Origin: Pseudomonadota bacterium
GTDB taxonomy: Bacteria > Desulfobacterota > Syntrophia > Syntrophales > UBA5619
Assembly (NCBI GenBank): GCA_018896355.1
Contig: JAHIMW010000215.1
Span: forward strand, 1 to 14,390
Length of the DNA stretch: 14,390 nt
Direction: 5' to 3'
Part shown: piece after piece, positions 7,263-14,390 of the stretch
Layout: every line of letters starts with the position of its first letter
Numbering within the stretch: position 1 is the stretch's first letter
Position numbers and translations under genes: made by a program
Notes under the pieces: model-generated
Seen by the model: the letters and a program-made list of their open reading frames with translations, nothing else
Databases searched by the model: none
Told to the model about the DNA's origin: nothing

Positions 7263-8000
7263 TTATGTTCTGCTGAGCTGCTCGCTCGTTCTGCCGAAAC
7301 GGCGCTCCCGCTGTTGATATTCGGCTATCGCCTCCATAAGATCGGGTTCACGGAAGTCAGGCCAGAGGATATCGGTAAAATAGAATTCCGTGTAGGCCAT
7401 CTGCCAGAGAAGAAAATTGCTGATCCTATATTCTCCCCCCGTGCGGATGAGCAGGTCCGGATCCGGGAGCGCGCTCGTGTAAAGATAGCGTTGACAGAGT
7501 TCTTTAGTGACGTCCGCCGGCTTGATTTTTCCGGCCAGAGCGTCGCTCACCATGAGGCCCGCAGCCGTTGCAATTTCGTCGCGGCCTCCGTAACTCAGGG
7601 CCAGGTTCAAGACCATCCCGCGGTTTCCGGCCGTTCGCTCGATCGTCTCCCGGAGTTTCATCAGCACGGGAGTTCCAAGTGAACTTAGGTTTCCGATGGC
7701 CGTCAAACGGATGTCCTGATCCATCATCTCCTGAACCTCATTCACCAGATATTCCTTGAGCAGTTGGAGAAGGGCGCGGACCTCCGCCTTGGGACGAAGC
7801 CAATTCTCCATCGAAAAAGCATACAGTGTAAGGCAGGAGATCCCGATCCGGCGGCAGGTCCTCACTACAACCCGCACGGATTCGGCGCCCTTTCTGTGCC
7901 CCAGGACCCTCCCCATGGCATGCCGCTCGGCCCAGCGTCCGTTGCCGTCCATGATGATCGCGATATGCCGGGGTAGTTTATCCGAATCAATCTCCTTCAT
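7263..8000 (-). CDS. uppS: (2Z,6E)-farnesyl-diphosphate-elongating cis-prenyltransferase (undecaprenyl diphosphate synthase, UppS)
   Basis: A 245-residue cis-prenyltransferase that adds isopentenyl diphosphate units to farnesyl diphosphate, giving the C55 carrier lipid for peptidoglycan and O-antigen synthesis. HIAIIMDGNGRWA (12-24) carries the catalytic aspartate D18, followed by the GHRKGAE segment (34-40), the FSMENW motif (62-67) and the C-terminal pyrophosphate-binding stretch RTGGEYRISNF (186-196) ending in ILWPDF. Length matches E. coli UppS (253). The ATG is preceded by AGGTGG. It ends with TAA immediately followed by TAG. It is the first gene of the envelope unit and is separated from frr by 278 bases holding a terminator and a repeat structure, so it probably has its own promoter, though none stands out. 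Confidence 0.96.
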   Translation of the reverse strand: MKEIDSDKLPRHIAIIMDGNGRWAERHAMGRVLGHRKGAESVRVVVRTCRRIGISCLTLYAFSMENWLRPKAEVRALLQLLKEYLVNEVQEMMDQDIRLTAIGNLSSLGTPVLMKLRETIERTAGNRGMVLNLALSYGGRDEIATAAGLMVSDALAGKIKPADVTKELCQRYLYTSALPDPDLLIRTGGEYRISNFLLWQMAYTEFYFTDILWPDFREPDLMEAIAEYQQRERRFGRTSEQLSRT

Positions 8001-8066
8001 AATCCACCTAAAATCCGATTATCTTCCTCGTGTAAACCGACTAACACATCGAACGCAACTTATCAA

Positions 8067-8223
8067 GACGGATCGCAACTACTCAGGCGCCAGGAGACAG
8101 ACTACAGTAGTCAGAATGAAAAAGACACCAACTCCGGATTAATAAGTCAGTAGGTTACGGGTGGCATACGCCGTTTCTATTCTGCCTCCTGAATTCTGGC
8201 TCCTGATCTGTTACGACGGATCG
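8067..8223. repeat. Inverted 14-nt-unit repeats bracketed by a 9-bp direct repeat
   Basis: In the frr-uppS gap two full 14-nt units of the form ATTCTGNCTCCTGA lie in tandem at 8179-8206. Degenerate copies in the opposite orientation lie at 8083-8117. Over 27 positions the two arms agree at about 22 when one is reverse-complemented. The 9-mer GACGGATCG occurs at 8067-8075 and again at 8215-8223, just outside both arms. This layout (direct repeat, inverted ends, no ORF) resembles a small non-coding inserted element, but chance cannot be ruled out by eye. The rest of the gap (8001-8066) shows no convincing gene. Confidence 0.5.
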
Positions 8224-8229
8224 AAACAA

Positions 8230-8255
8230 AACGGGGAGCCCGCGGACTCCCCGTT
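8230..8255 (-). terminator. Intrinsic terminator after frr
   Basis: A 9-bp perfect stem (8230-8238 with 8247-8255, core GGGGAG/CTCCCC) and an 8-base loop are followed on the minus strand by TTGTTT, so that with the TT closing the stem the RNA ends in a U-rich TTTTGTTT tail. It starts 23 bases after the frr stop. It should end the rpsB-tsf-pyrH-frr transcript and separate it from uppS. The other strand lacks a T-run. Confidence 0.85.
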
Positions 8256-8278
8256 AAAAGCCGAATCAGGCAATCCGA

Positions 8279-8836
8279 TCAGATCTCCATGATCTCCGTC
8301 TCCTTCGCAGAAAGCAACTTATCCGCCTTCTCAATATACCGATCGGTCAGTTTCTGGACCTCCTCCTGAAGGTTGTAGAGCTCATCTTCCGAGATCTCAT
8401 TGTCCTTCTTCAGGGTTTTGAACTGCTCATTGGCATCCCTCCGGACGTTGCGCTCCTTGACCTTGCACTCCTCCGCCATTTTGCGTACGACCTTCACCAA
8501 CTCCCGGCGTCTCTCCTCCGTAAGGACGGGGATCGACAGGCGGATCAACTTGCCGTCGTTGCTGGGCATCATTCCCAAATCGGATTTCTGAATCGCCTTT
8601 TCGATTGCCCCCAGAACAGAGCTGTCCCAAGGGGAGATGACGATCAGTCGGCTTTCGGGTATGGAGAGAGAGGCCAACTGGTTCAGGGGTGTCGGCGTTC
8701 CATAATACTCGACACGGATGCCATCCAGCAGGGAGAGTGACGCTCGTCCGGTTCTGACCTTGCTGAAGGACTTCTCGAGAGCCACGAGCGCTTTCTCCAT
8801 GCTCTCTTTCAGTTCCTCAAAAATCAACTCCTTCAT
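8279..8836 (-). CDS. frr: Ribosome recycling factor
   Basis: A 185-residue factor, the same length as E. coli RRF, that splits post-termination ribosomes together with EF-G. It shows the expected arrangement: an N-terminal helix, the conserved KVRTGRAS segment (27-33), a small beta domain (about 31-104, with [14 protein letters not shown] at 42-55), and two long C-terminal helices with [11 protein letters not shown] (126-136) containing the key arginine near 132. The frame is open nine codons further up, but the ATG at 8836 has GGAGG 8 bases before it (inside the last pyrH codons) and gives the family N-terminus. It begins 4 bases after the pyrH stop. It is the last gene before a strong terminator. 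Confidence 0.97.
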   Translation of the reverse strand: MKELIFEELKESMEKALVALEKSFSKVRTGRASLSLLDGIRVEYYGTPTPLNQLASLSIPESRLIVISPWDSSVLGAIEKAIQKSDLGMMPSNDGKLIRLSIPVLTEERRRELVKVVRKMAEECKVKERNVRRDANEQFKTLKKDNEISEDELYNLQEEVQKLTDRYIEKADKLLSAKETEIMEI

Positions 8837-8840
8837 GATC

Positions 8841-9557
8841 TCAACCTCCGACAATGGTTCCAACGGACTCCCCGCAGATGACCCGTTTGATGTTCCCCGC
8901 CTTCTGCAGATTGAAGACGTTCAGAGGAAGTCCGTTGTCACGGCAGAGGGATATCGCGGAAGCATCCATTACTTTAAGGTTCTTTGTCAATACTTCGGTA
9001 TAACTTATCTTTTCATACATGACCGCATCGCGATACTGAACGGGATCACGATCATAAACGCCATCCACCTTTGTCGCCTTGAGAATGATATCGGCCTTGA
9101 TCTCAACCGCCCGGAGGGTTGCCGCGGTATCTGTCGTAAAGTAGGGGTTGCCGGTTCCGGCAGCGAAGATAACAACCCTTCCCTTTTCGAGATGGCGGAC
9201 TGCTCGCCTCTGGATGAACGGTTCGGCGATTTCTCTCATTTCGATGGCCGTCTGTACCCGCGTGGGAACGCCGACGTGCTCGAGGGCGCTCTGGAGGGCC
9301 AGACTGTTGATCACGGTGGCGAGCATTCCCATGTAGTCCGCTGTGGTCCGATCCATCCCCTTCGCACTGCCCGTCATGCCGCGAAAGATGTTGCCGCCGC
9401 CGATCACGATGCCGAGCTGCACCCCGAGTGCGGCTACATCCCGGATCTCACCCGCAAGGACCTCTACCACCTCCGGATCGATGCCTGAGGAGAGATTTCC
9501 CATGAAGGATTCCCCGCTCAACTTCAGCAGAACCCTACTGTATACCGGGCGATCCAT
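8841..9557 (-). CDS. pyrH: UMP kinase
   Basis: A 238-residue amino-acid-kinase-fold enzyme that phosphorylates UMP to UDP with ATP, normally hexameric, activated by GTP and inhibited by UTP. Visible motifs are LLKLSGES (10-17), GGGNIFRG (53-60), the UMP-binding region [14 protein letters not shown] and [12 protein letters not shown], all in family order. The length matches E. coli PyrH (241). It starts 6 bases after the tsf stop with a weak Shine-Dalgarno sequence (GCGGA), so coupling to tsf is likely, and its last codons carry the frr ribosome-binding site. The rpsB-tsf-pyrH-frr order is one of the most conserved bacterial gene strings. Confidence 0.97.
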   Translation of the reverse strand: MDRPVYSRVLLKLSGESFMGNLSSGIDPEVVEVLAGEIRDVAALGVQLGIVIGGGNIFRGMTGSAKGMDRTTADYMGMLATVINSLALQSALEHVGVPTRVQTAIEMREIAEPFIQRRAVRHLEKGRVVIFAAGTGNPYFTTDTAATLRAVEIKADIILKATKVDGVYDRDPVQYRDAVMYEKISYTEVLTKNLKVMDASAISLCRDNGLPLNVFNLQKAGNIKRVICGESVGTIVGG

Positions 9558-9563
9558 GATCCG

Positions 9564-10166
9564 CTACTTGGCCTCTTCACCCAGTTGAAAACGTGCAAAC
9601 CTTCTCACGATAATGTTTTCACCCGTCTTCGCGATCATGTTGCTGACCAGCGTACCCACCGTAATATCGGTATTTTTGATGAACTTTTGATTCAACAGGC
9701 AAACCTCTTCGAAGTACTTCTTCAATTTGCCTTCGATGATCTTGTCCCAGATCTTTTCCGGCTTCTTCTCTTCGATAAGCTGGCTCCGGTAGATCTCCTT
9801 TTCCCTCTCCAATGCCCGCTCCGGGATCTCTTCGGCACGGACATACAGCGGATTCGATGCCGCTACATGCATCGCCAGATCCTTCGCCAGGGCCTGGAAA
9901 TCTTCCGTTTTTGCTACAAAATCGGTTTCGCAGTTCACCTCAACCATGACCACGATCTTCCCCCCCATGTGGATGTATGCGGCAACGGCGCCGTCCTTTG
10001 CCGCCTTGGAAGAACGCTTCGTTGCGGCCGACATCCCTTTTTTCCGAAGATAGTCAACCGCCTTTTCAGCATCGCCATTTTCGGCCGTGAGCGCTTCCTT
10101 GCAGTCCATCATACCGGCGCCCGTCTTGACCCTTAGCTCCTTCACCATCGCTGATGTAATTACCAA
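9564..10166 (-). CDS. tsf: Elongation factor Ts (short form)
   Basis: A 200-residue nucleotide exchange factor for EF-Tu. The N-terminal UBA-like domain contains MVKELRVKTGAGMMDCKEAL (7-26), and the exchange-promoting TDFV motif is at 81-84 (CETDFVAKTEDF). A single core subdomain and LLNQKFIKN near the C-terminus follow. It is well below the 283 residues of E. coli and matches the short, single-core form known from several phyla. The start is TTG at 10166, one base after the rpsB TAA, with GAGGAGG nine bases upstream; starting instead at the ATG of MVKEL would drop the usual first residues. The C-terminal tail RRFARFQLGEEAK looks natural, so this is not a truncation. Confidence 0.96.
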   Translation of the reverse strand: MVITSAMVKELRVKTGAGMMDCKEALTAENGDAEKAVDYLRKKGMSAATKRSSKAAKDGAVAAYIHMGGKIVVMVEVNCETDFVAKTEDFQALAKDLAMHVAASNPLYVRAEEIPERALEREKEIYRSQLIEEKKPEKIWDKIIEGKLKKYFEEVCLLNQKFIKNTDITVGTLVSNMIAKTGENIIVRRFARFQLGEEAK

Positions 10167-10167
10167 T

Positions 10168-11031
10168 TTACCTTACCTCCTCAATACGATCCTGCGCTCC
10201 GGCGGTCTCGGGAGCTGCGCTGTATTCAGATTCCGCCCCCTTGCCCGCGATACTCTCAGGCACATCGGCCTCATCTTCTGAAGCTGCCTTCGTAACGACC
10301 GTCACCGTCGGGCGTTCCTTGTCGCTTTCCGCCTGCAGGCGTTCCTCGAACCGCTTCTTTCCATCGAGAACGGCATCAGCCATTTTTGCCGAAAAAAGCT
10401 TGATCGCCCGGATGGCGTCGTCATTGCCGGGAATGATATAGTCGATCAGATCGGGATCGCAGTTTGTATCCACCATCGCCACGATGGGGATCTTCAATTT
10501 CCTCGCCTCGGTGACGGCGATCATCTCCCGCTTCGGGTCGACGATGAAAAGACCTTTCGGGATACCCCTGGTGGTTCGGATTCCCCCCAGAACCTTGGTT
10601 AATTTTTCGCGATCCTTCGAGAGTCCAAGGATCTCCTTTTTGGGAAACGCCTTGATGCTGTCGTCGGCGAACATCCGGTCAAGCTCATTCAAACGGTCGA
10701 TACTCTTCTTGATCGTCGCGAAATTGGTCAGCATCCCCCCCAGCCAACGCTGATTGACATAGGGCATGCCGCACCTCTCGGACTCCTCCCGAACCGATTC
10801 CTGGGACTGCTTCTTGGTGCCGACGAAGAGGATCTCCCCGCCCTCGGCAACCGTATCCACGATGAACTGGTAGGCCGTCTGAAACATTCCGACGGTCTGC
10901 TGAAGATCGATGATGTAGATCCCGTTGCGGGCGCCGAAGATATAGGGTTTCATTTTTGGGTTCCACTTGTTCGTCTGGTGACCGAAGTGAACCCCCGCCT
11001 CAAGCAGCAACTTCATTGAAATACTGGCCAT
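10168..11031 (-). CDS. rpsB: 30S ribosomal protein S2
   Basis: A 287-residue small-subunit protein needed for S1 docking. Core signatures are [15 protein letters not shown] (6-20), [22 protein letters not shown] (22-43), GTKKQ, the [21 protein letters not shown] region (91-111), and [29 protein letters not shown] (182-210). The core ends near 230, as in E. coli S2 (241). The last ~55 residues are an extra low-complexity acidic tail rich in E, A, S and D, without a recognisable domain. The frame is open 12 codons further up, but the ATG at 11031 has GGAGGAG six bases upstream. Promoter and structured leader precede it, and tsf follows after one base. Confidence 0.97.
   Translation of the reverse strand: MASISMKLLLEAGVHFGHQTNKWNPKMKPYIFGARNGIYIIDLQQTVGMFQTAYQFIVDTVAEGGEILFVGTKKQSQESVREESERCGMPYVNQRWLGGMLTNFATIKKSIDRLNELDRMFADDSIKAFPKKEILGLSKDREKLTKVLGGIRTTRGIPKGLFIVDPKREMIAVTEARKLKIPIVAMVDTNCDPDLIDYIIPGNDDAIRAIKLFSAKMADAVLDGKKRFEERLQAESDKERPTVTVVTKAASEDEADVPESIAGKGAESEYSAAPETAGAQDRIEEVR
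10176..10182 (-). promoter_or_regulatory. Shine-Dalgarno sequence supporting the tsf TTG start
   Basis: GAGGAGG inside the last rpsB codons stands 9 bases before the TTG at 10166-10164; a second AAGG is 4 bases before it. This supports the weak start codon and couples tsf to rpsB. Confidence 0.65.
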
Positions 11032-11071
11032 ACGGTACTCCTCCTGTTTTTTTTCCTCCACCCCCATCCGC

Positions 11072-11108
11072 TTGACCGGGAACCTTCTTAAAAGGCAACG
11101 TCCGTCAA
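11072..11108 (-). promoter_or_regulatory. Candidate structured leader of rpsB
   Basis: In the untranslated leader, TTGACGG (minus strand, 11108-11102) can pair with CC-G-GTCAA (11079-11072) with one bulged G. Inside it a small hairpin forms, CCTT/AAGG with a TTAAG loop (11095-11083). Ribosomal protein S2 represses its own operon in some bacteria through a leader RNA, so this could be the binding site. The role is inferred; only the pairing is seen. Confidence 0.35.
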
Positions 11109-11134
11109 TCCGGGGGTGTGCGAATTTGTGCAGG

Positions 11135-11163
11135 CTGATAGCACAAAGATTTTAATTAATCAA
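11135..11163 (-). promoter_or_regulatory. Sigma-70-type promoter (extended -10) for rpsB-tsf-pyrH-frr
   Basis: On the minus strand TTGATT (11158-11163) is followed after 17 bases by TATCAG (11135-11140). The -10 is immediately preceded by TGC, the TGn extension, which can offset the imperfect -10. It lies about 100 bases before the rpsB start in an AT-rich island of an otherwise GC-rich region. Confidence 0.55.
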
Positions 11164-11176
11164 GCTGAAATCCGTT

Positions 11177-11207
11177 ACGGGGACACCTTGCCGCAAGGTG
11201 TCCCCGT
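11177..11207. repeat. Perfect GGGGACA palindrome, CTTG subtype (copy 5)
   Basis: The most intact member: GGGGACACCTTG (11179-11190) and CAAGGTGTCCCC (11194-11205) pair without mismatch around a CCG loop. Flanking AC/GT extends the stem to 14 bp. It sits between the argJ stop and the rpsB promoter. No T-run follows on the minus strand, so it is not a standard terminator, though such a hairpin could protect the 3' end of argJ mRNA. Confidence 0.9.
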
Positions 11208-11225
11208 TCCTGCGGATCCTGCCGC

Positions 11226-12422
11226 TCACGTATGATAATGGGCGTTGATCTTCACGTAATCTAATGTCAGGTCGGACGTACAGATGGTCCATGCCCTGCG
11301 CCCCATCCCCAATTCAAGTCTAACCTTGATTTCAGGCCGCGCCATGATCTCGGCAAGCTCTCTCTCCCGGCCGCCGATTCCCGTGCCTTCCGCAAAGAGA
11401 AGTAGATCCTCGATGAAAAGGCGGACCTGATCGACGGGGAGATCGATACCGACAGACCCGGCTGCGGAGATGATTCTTCCCCAGTTCGGATCCCCGCCGA
11501 AAAAGGCCGTCTTGACCAGATTTGAATTGGCGATGGCATAGGCGACCCGCTGCGCATCCGGGAGCGTCCGCGCTCCCGCAACGGTGATCTCGATCACCTT
11601 GGTAGCCCCTTCGCCGTCGCGGACCAGCCCCCGTGCGAGTTCGGAGAGCAGATCCGAGAGGATCTCTCCGAAAGCCCCCAGATATCTGGAACCACGCCTG
11701 ATCGGATGATTCCCGGCAACGCCGTTCGCAAGGATCACGGCCGTATCGTTCGTGCTCATGCAGCCGTCCACGCTGATCGCATTAAAACTGCCGGCGACCG
11801 ACTGTCGAAACATCGGGTCGAGGGCGTCCCGGGCGATCGCGGCGTCGGTCATCACGAAGGCAAGCATCGTTGCCATATTCGGCTGGATCATCCCCGCCCC
11901 CTTGGCAATGCCGCACAAAGTAACCTCCTTCTTTCCGATGACCCCTTTCCGGGAGGCGATTTTGGGAAACCTGTCCGTTGTCATGATCGCCGCCTCCGCA
12001 TCCGGAATCCCGCCAACATGGAGACCGGCCGCCAGCCTCTTCACCCCGCCGATAATCTTTCTCAGTGGCAGGCGATGGCCAATGACGCCGGTAGAAGCCA
12101 CCAGAACCATTTCATCGGCAATCCCGAGCTCAGCGGAGGCGGCGCGCGAAACGGCCAGCGCGTCCGAAAGACCCTCCGACCCGGTCGCTGCGTTGGCAAC
12201 GCCGCTGTTGGCGATCACCGCCTGCGCCACCCCGGAGCGGATCCGCTCCATATCGAGAAGGACCGGCGCCGCCTTGAAACAGTTCGTCGTAAACACCCCC
12301 GCCGCCGCAGCCGGTCGTATTGAAAAGATGAGCGCAAGATCTTTACCGCCATTCGGCTTAATCCCTGTGTGGATCCCATTTGCAAGAAATCCGGGAACCC
12401 GATGTACATCCGATGGTTTCAT
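11226..12422 (-). CDS. argJ: Glutamate N-acetyltransferase / ornithine acetyltransferase ArgJ
   Basis: A 398-residue self-cleaving acetyltransferase of the cyclic arginine pathway. It moves the acetyl group from N-acetylornithine to glutamate; some members also use acetyl-CoA. The autoproteolysis site is the Ala-Thr bond in GMIQPNMATML (177-187), with Thr185 becoming the nucleophile of the beta chain. Other signatures are ANSGVANAATG, ASTGVIG, SVDGCMSTNDTAVILANG, GDPNWGRIISAAG, and the C-terminal TSDLTLDYVKINAHYHT. Whether it is mono- or bifunctional cannot be read from the sequence. The ATG at 12422 has GGAGG three bases upstream; an ATG at 12434 would add MRRG but has no usable spacing. It is 18 bases after the secA stop, with no other arginine genes nearby. 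Confidence 0.95.
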   Translation of the reverse strand: MKPSDVHRVPGFLANGIHTGIKPNGGKDLALIFSIRPAAAAGVFTTNCFKAAPVLLDMERIRSGVAQAVIANSGVANAATGSEGLSDALAVSRAASAELGIADEMVLVASTGVIGHRLPLRKIIGGVKRLAAGLHVGGIPDAEAAIMTTDRFPKIASRKGVIGKKEVTLCGIAKGAGMIQPNMATMLAFVMTDAAIARDALDPMFRQSVAGSFNAISVDGCMSTNDTAVILANGVAGNHPIRRGSRYLGAFGEILSDLLSELARGLVRDGEGATKVIEITVAGARTLPDAQRVAYAIANSNLVKTAFFGGDPNWGRIISAAGSVGIDLPVDQVRLFIEDLLLFAEGTGIGGRERELAEIMARPEIKVRLELGMGRRAWTICTSDLTLDYVKINAHYHT

Positions 12423-12440
12423 ACCCCTCCGCATTCCTAT

Positions 12441-14390
12441 CTATTGGCCGCAGCACTTCTTGTATTTCTTCCCGCTGCCGCAGGGGCAGGGGTCGTTCCG
12501 ACCGACCTTGGCCGCTTCCCTTTTGACCGTCGCCGACGCCGGGGTATCTTCCCCCCGTGACATGATGTAATTCCGCCGCTGCTTCTCCTCGATCCGTTCT
12601 ACTTCTTCTTCGCGGCGGATCTGAACCAGACAGAGTTTTTCAACGCTATCCTGCTTGATGCGGCTGATCATGTCCATGAACATGTCATAACCCTCTTTCT
12701 GATATTCACGGACAGGATCCTTCTGGCCATATCCCCGCAGACCGATCCCCTCCTTGAGATGGTCCATTGCGAGGAGATTTTCTTTCCATTGCGCATCAAT
12801 GGACTGGAGCATGATCACCTTCATCAGGTAATCCATCAGCGGTTTCCCGTACTCCGTCTCCTTGTTCCGGAGGAGCGTCCTGACCTCAGCGGTTATCCGC
12901 TCCCGGATCGCCTGCGGACATGATGCCGCATCGAGTCCCCGTTCGATTTCACGGCCCGTCTCGGCGATATTCAGCTTCAGCGTGAAATGATGAAAGATTC
13001 TATCATCCAGACCCTGCAGATCCCACTCCTCCGGATGGCGTTTCTCATCGACATACTCGGGAACCATTCCTTCAACCATCTCTTCCAGCATCTCTTCCAC
13101 GTCGTCCCAGAGAGCCTCTCCCTTGAGGACCTTCTTGCGCTGCTCGTAGATCACCTGCCGCTGGCGGTTCATGACGTCGTCATATTCCAACAGGTGCTTG
13201 CGGATATCGAAATTCTGCCCTTCAACACGCTTCTGGGCGTTTTCGATCGCCTTTGAGATCAGCCGGTGTTCAATCGGCTGCCCCTCTTCCATGCCGATCC
13301 GGTCCATGATGCCGGAGATCCTCTCTGCGCCGAAGATCCTCAGCAGGTCGTCTTCCAGAGAGAGGTAAAAGCGGGATGATCCCATATCGCCCTGACGCCC
13401 CGAACGGCCGCGAAGCTGGTTATCGATCCGGCGGCTTTCATGCCGCTCGGTTCCCAGGATATGGAGGCCGCCGATCTCTGCCACCCCTTCTCCCAGTTTG
13501 ATGTCCGTTCCACGACCGGCCATGTTCGTGGAGATGGTCACCTGGCCGGGCTGGCCGGCCTGAGCGACAATCTCCGCTTCCCGCTCATGATTTTTTGCAT
13601 TCAGCACGTGATGTTTGATGCCGGAACGGGTTAGGTATTTGCTCAAGAGCTCCGATTTTTCGATGGAGATGGTTCCGACGAGGACCGGCCTTTTCGCTTC
13701 ATGCAACTGCTTGATCTCCTCGATGACCGCCGTAAATTTCTCCTTTTCGGTCTTGTAGATCACATCGGAATGATCCTCACGAATCATCGGCATGTTTGTC
13801 GGAACGACAAGGACTTCCAGCTTGTAGATCTTGCTGAATTCTTCCGCCTCGGTATCGGCCGTACCGGTCATCCCCGCCAGTTTCTCATACATGCGGAAAT
13901 AATTCTGAAAGGTGATCGATGCCAGGGTCTGATTTTCCTGCTCGACCTTGACACGCTCCTTCGCCTCGAGGGCCTGATGAAGACCATCGCTGTAACGCCT
14001 TCCCGGCATGACCCTGCCGGTAAATTCATCCACAATGATGACCTTCCCCTCCTTGACAAGGTAGTCGACGTCCCGTTTGAAGAGGGTGTGGGCGCGGAGG
14101 GCCTGGTTGACATGGTGGAGCAGATCGATGTTCTGGGGTTCATAGAGATTCTTCACCTTGAGATACCCCTCGACACGGGCCACCCCCTCTTCTGTCAGGA
14201 CGACCGTACGGCTCTTCTCCTCGACTGTATAATCTTTATCTTTGCGCAGATTCGGGATCACCTGGTTGACCCGGTTGTACTTGTCGGTCGACTCATCGGA
14301 AGGTCCGGAGATGATCAGCGGCGTCCGCGCCTCATCAACGAGGATGCTGTCCACTTCGTCAACGATGGCATAATGGAAGTCGCGCTGCAC
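12441..14390 (-). CDS. secA: Preprotein translocase ATPase SecA (N-terminus outside window)
   Basis: 649 C-terminal residues of the motor that pushes unfolded preproteins through SecYEG. The fragment begins [15 protein letters not shown], so about 200 residues including Walker A are missing beyond the edge. Present are the DEVD box (11-14), the preprotein crosslinking domain, [12 protein letters not shown] (174-185), AGRGTDI (291-297), the arginine-finger motif [11 protein letters not shown] (325-335), the helical wing and scaffold with [32 protein letters not shown] split over the C-terminal third, and the zinc/SecB-binding tail [18 protein letters not shown]. Residues 485-492 (GLDAASCP) are encoded by a palindromic repeat sitting in frame in a variable stretch. 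The reading frame is otherwise uninterrupted, so the protein should be functional. Confidence 0.97.
   Translation of the reverse strand: MQRDFHYAIVDEVDSILVDEARTPLIISGPSDESTDKYNRVNQVIPNLRKDKDYTVEEKSRTVVLTEEGVARVEGYLKVKNLYEPQNIDLLHHVNQALRAHTLFKRDVDYLVKEGKVIIVDEFTGRVMPGRRYSDGLHQALEAKERVKVEQENQTLASITFQNYFRMYEKLAGMTGTADTEAEEFSKIYKLEVLVVPTNMPMIREDHSDVIYKTEKEKFTAVIEEIKQLHEAKRPVLVGTISIEKSELLSKYLTRSGIKHHVLNAKNHEREAEIVAQAGQPGQVTISTNMAGRGTDIKLGEGVAEIGGLHILGTERHESRRIDNQLRGRSGRQGDMGSSRFYLSLEDDLLRIFGAERISGIMDRIGMEEGQPIEHRLISKAIENAQKRVEGQNFDIRKHLLEYDDVMNRQRQVIYEQRKKVLKGEALWDDVEEMLEEMVEGMVPEYVDEKRHPEEWDLQGLDDRIFHHFTLKLNIAETGREIERGLDAASCPQAIRERITAEVRTLLRNKETEYGKPLMDYLMKVIMLQSIDAQWKENLLAMDHLKEGIGLRGYGQKDPVREYQKEGYDMFMDMISRIKQDSVEKLCLVQIRREEEVERIEEKQRRNYIMSRGEDTPASATVKREAAKVGRNDPCPCGSGKKYKKCCGQ
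12914..12940. repeat. 27-nt GGGGACA palindrome, GATG subtype, in frame inside secA (copy 6)
   Basis: It matches the GATG-subtype consensus at 25 of 27 positions: arm GCGGACA (12914-12920) for GGGGACA and AGTCCCC (12934-12940) for TGTCCCC, with inner stem GATG/CATC and a CCG loop intact. Being 27 bases it equals nine codons and contains no stop in the secA frame. Confidence 0.75.

Noticed and set aside
8001..8066. A promoter for uppS
   Set aside because: Several partial boxes were examined (for example TTGATA with a TAGTCG, and GATAAT without a -35), but none has both boxes at proper spacing. A promoter is expected after the frr terminator but cannot be pointed to.
11177..11207. The perfect palindrome considered as the argJ intrinsic terminator
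   Set aside because: It is followed on the minus strand by GTAACGGATTTC and not a T-run, and the same element occurs inside genes, so it is better described as a repeat.
1..14390. CRISPR arrays, tRNA genes, defence or biosynthetic clusters
   Set aside because: No regularly spaced repeats, no tRNA-like cloverleaf and no unassigned gene were found. All sizeable minus-strand frames belong to known housekeeping families.

Overview
The window is a dense bacterial housekeeping locus of about 14.4 kb in which every recognisable gene lies on the minus strand. In transcription order (right to left) the genes are secA (cut by the right edge), argJ, rpsB, tsf, pyrH, frr, uppS, cdsA, dxr, rseP, tsaB, psd, pssA, asd, rsmD and the first codons of coaD (cut by the left edge). 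The host is a diderm bacterium using the MEP isoprenoid route and phosphatidylserine-based phospholipid synthesis. The gene order, the 200-residue EF-Ts, the single-PDZ RseP, the short Psd and the GGGGACA-type palindromes suggest a deltaproteobacterial (Desulfobacterota, perhaps Syntrophales-like) genome. That placement is inference from general knowledge, not from a search.

Layout. (1) 14390-11226: SecA lacking roughly its first 200 residues, then argJ 18 bp downstream. (2) 11225-8230: a translation and nucleotide unit, rpsB-tsf-pyrH-frr, with a candidate extended -10 promoter and a structured leader in front of rpsB and a clear intrinsic terminator after frr. (3) 8229-3434: an envelope unit, uppS-cdsA-dxr-rseP-tsaB, with several ATGA or TTGA stop/start overlaps. 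It makes the undecaprenyl carrier lipid, CDP-diacylglycerol, MEP, the site-2 protease and a tRNA t6A factor. (4) 3433-1780: a new promoter (TTGACA, 17 bp, TAGCGT) drives psd-pssA, which completes the route from CDP-diacylglycerol (made by cdsA in the unit before) to phosphatidylethanolamine. (5) 1779-1: asd-rsmD-coaD, behind a 156-bp spacer filled with small palindromes.

The main feature beyond housekeeping genes is a family of 27-nt palindromes with GGGGACA/TGTCCCC arms, a 4-bp inner stem and a 3-nt loop. It has two inner-stem subtypes, CTTG/CAAG and GATG/CATC. Six copies are visible: three clustered before asd, one providing the stop codon of tsaB, one perfect copy before rpsB, and one lying in frame inside secA. 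A second structure lies between frr and uppS: inverted copies of a 14-nt unit bracketed by a 9-bp direct repeat.

Three genes (psd, rseP, tsf) appear to start with TTG, each behind a good Shine-Dalgarno sequence. I see no tRNA or rRNA gene, CRISPR array, phage gene, transposase or defence system. This is essentially a conserved core region with small mobile-looking repeats, and I found no new multi-gene system in it.
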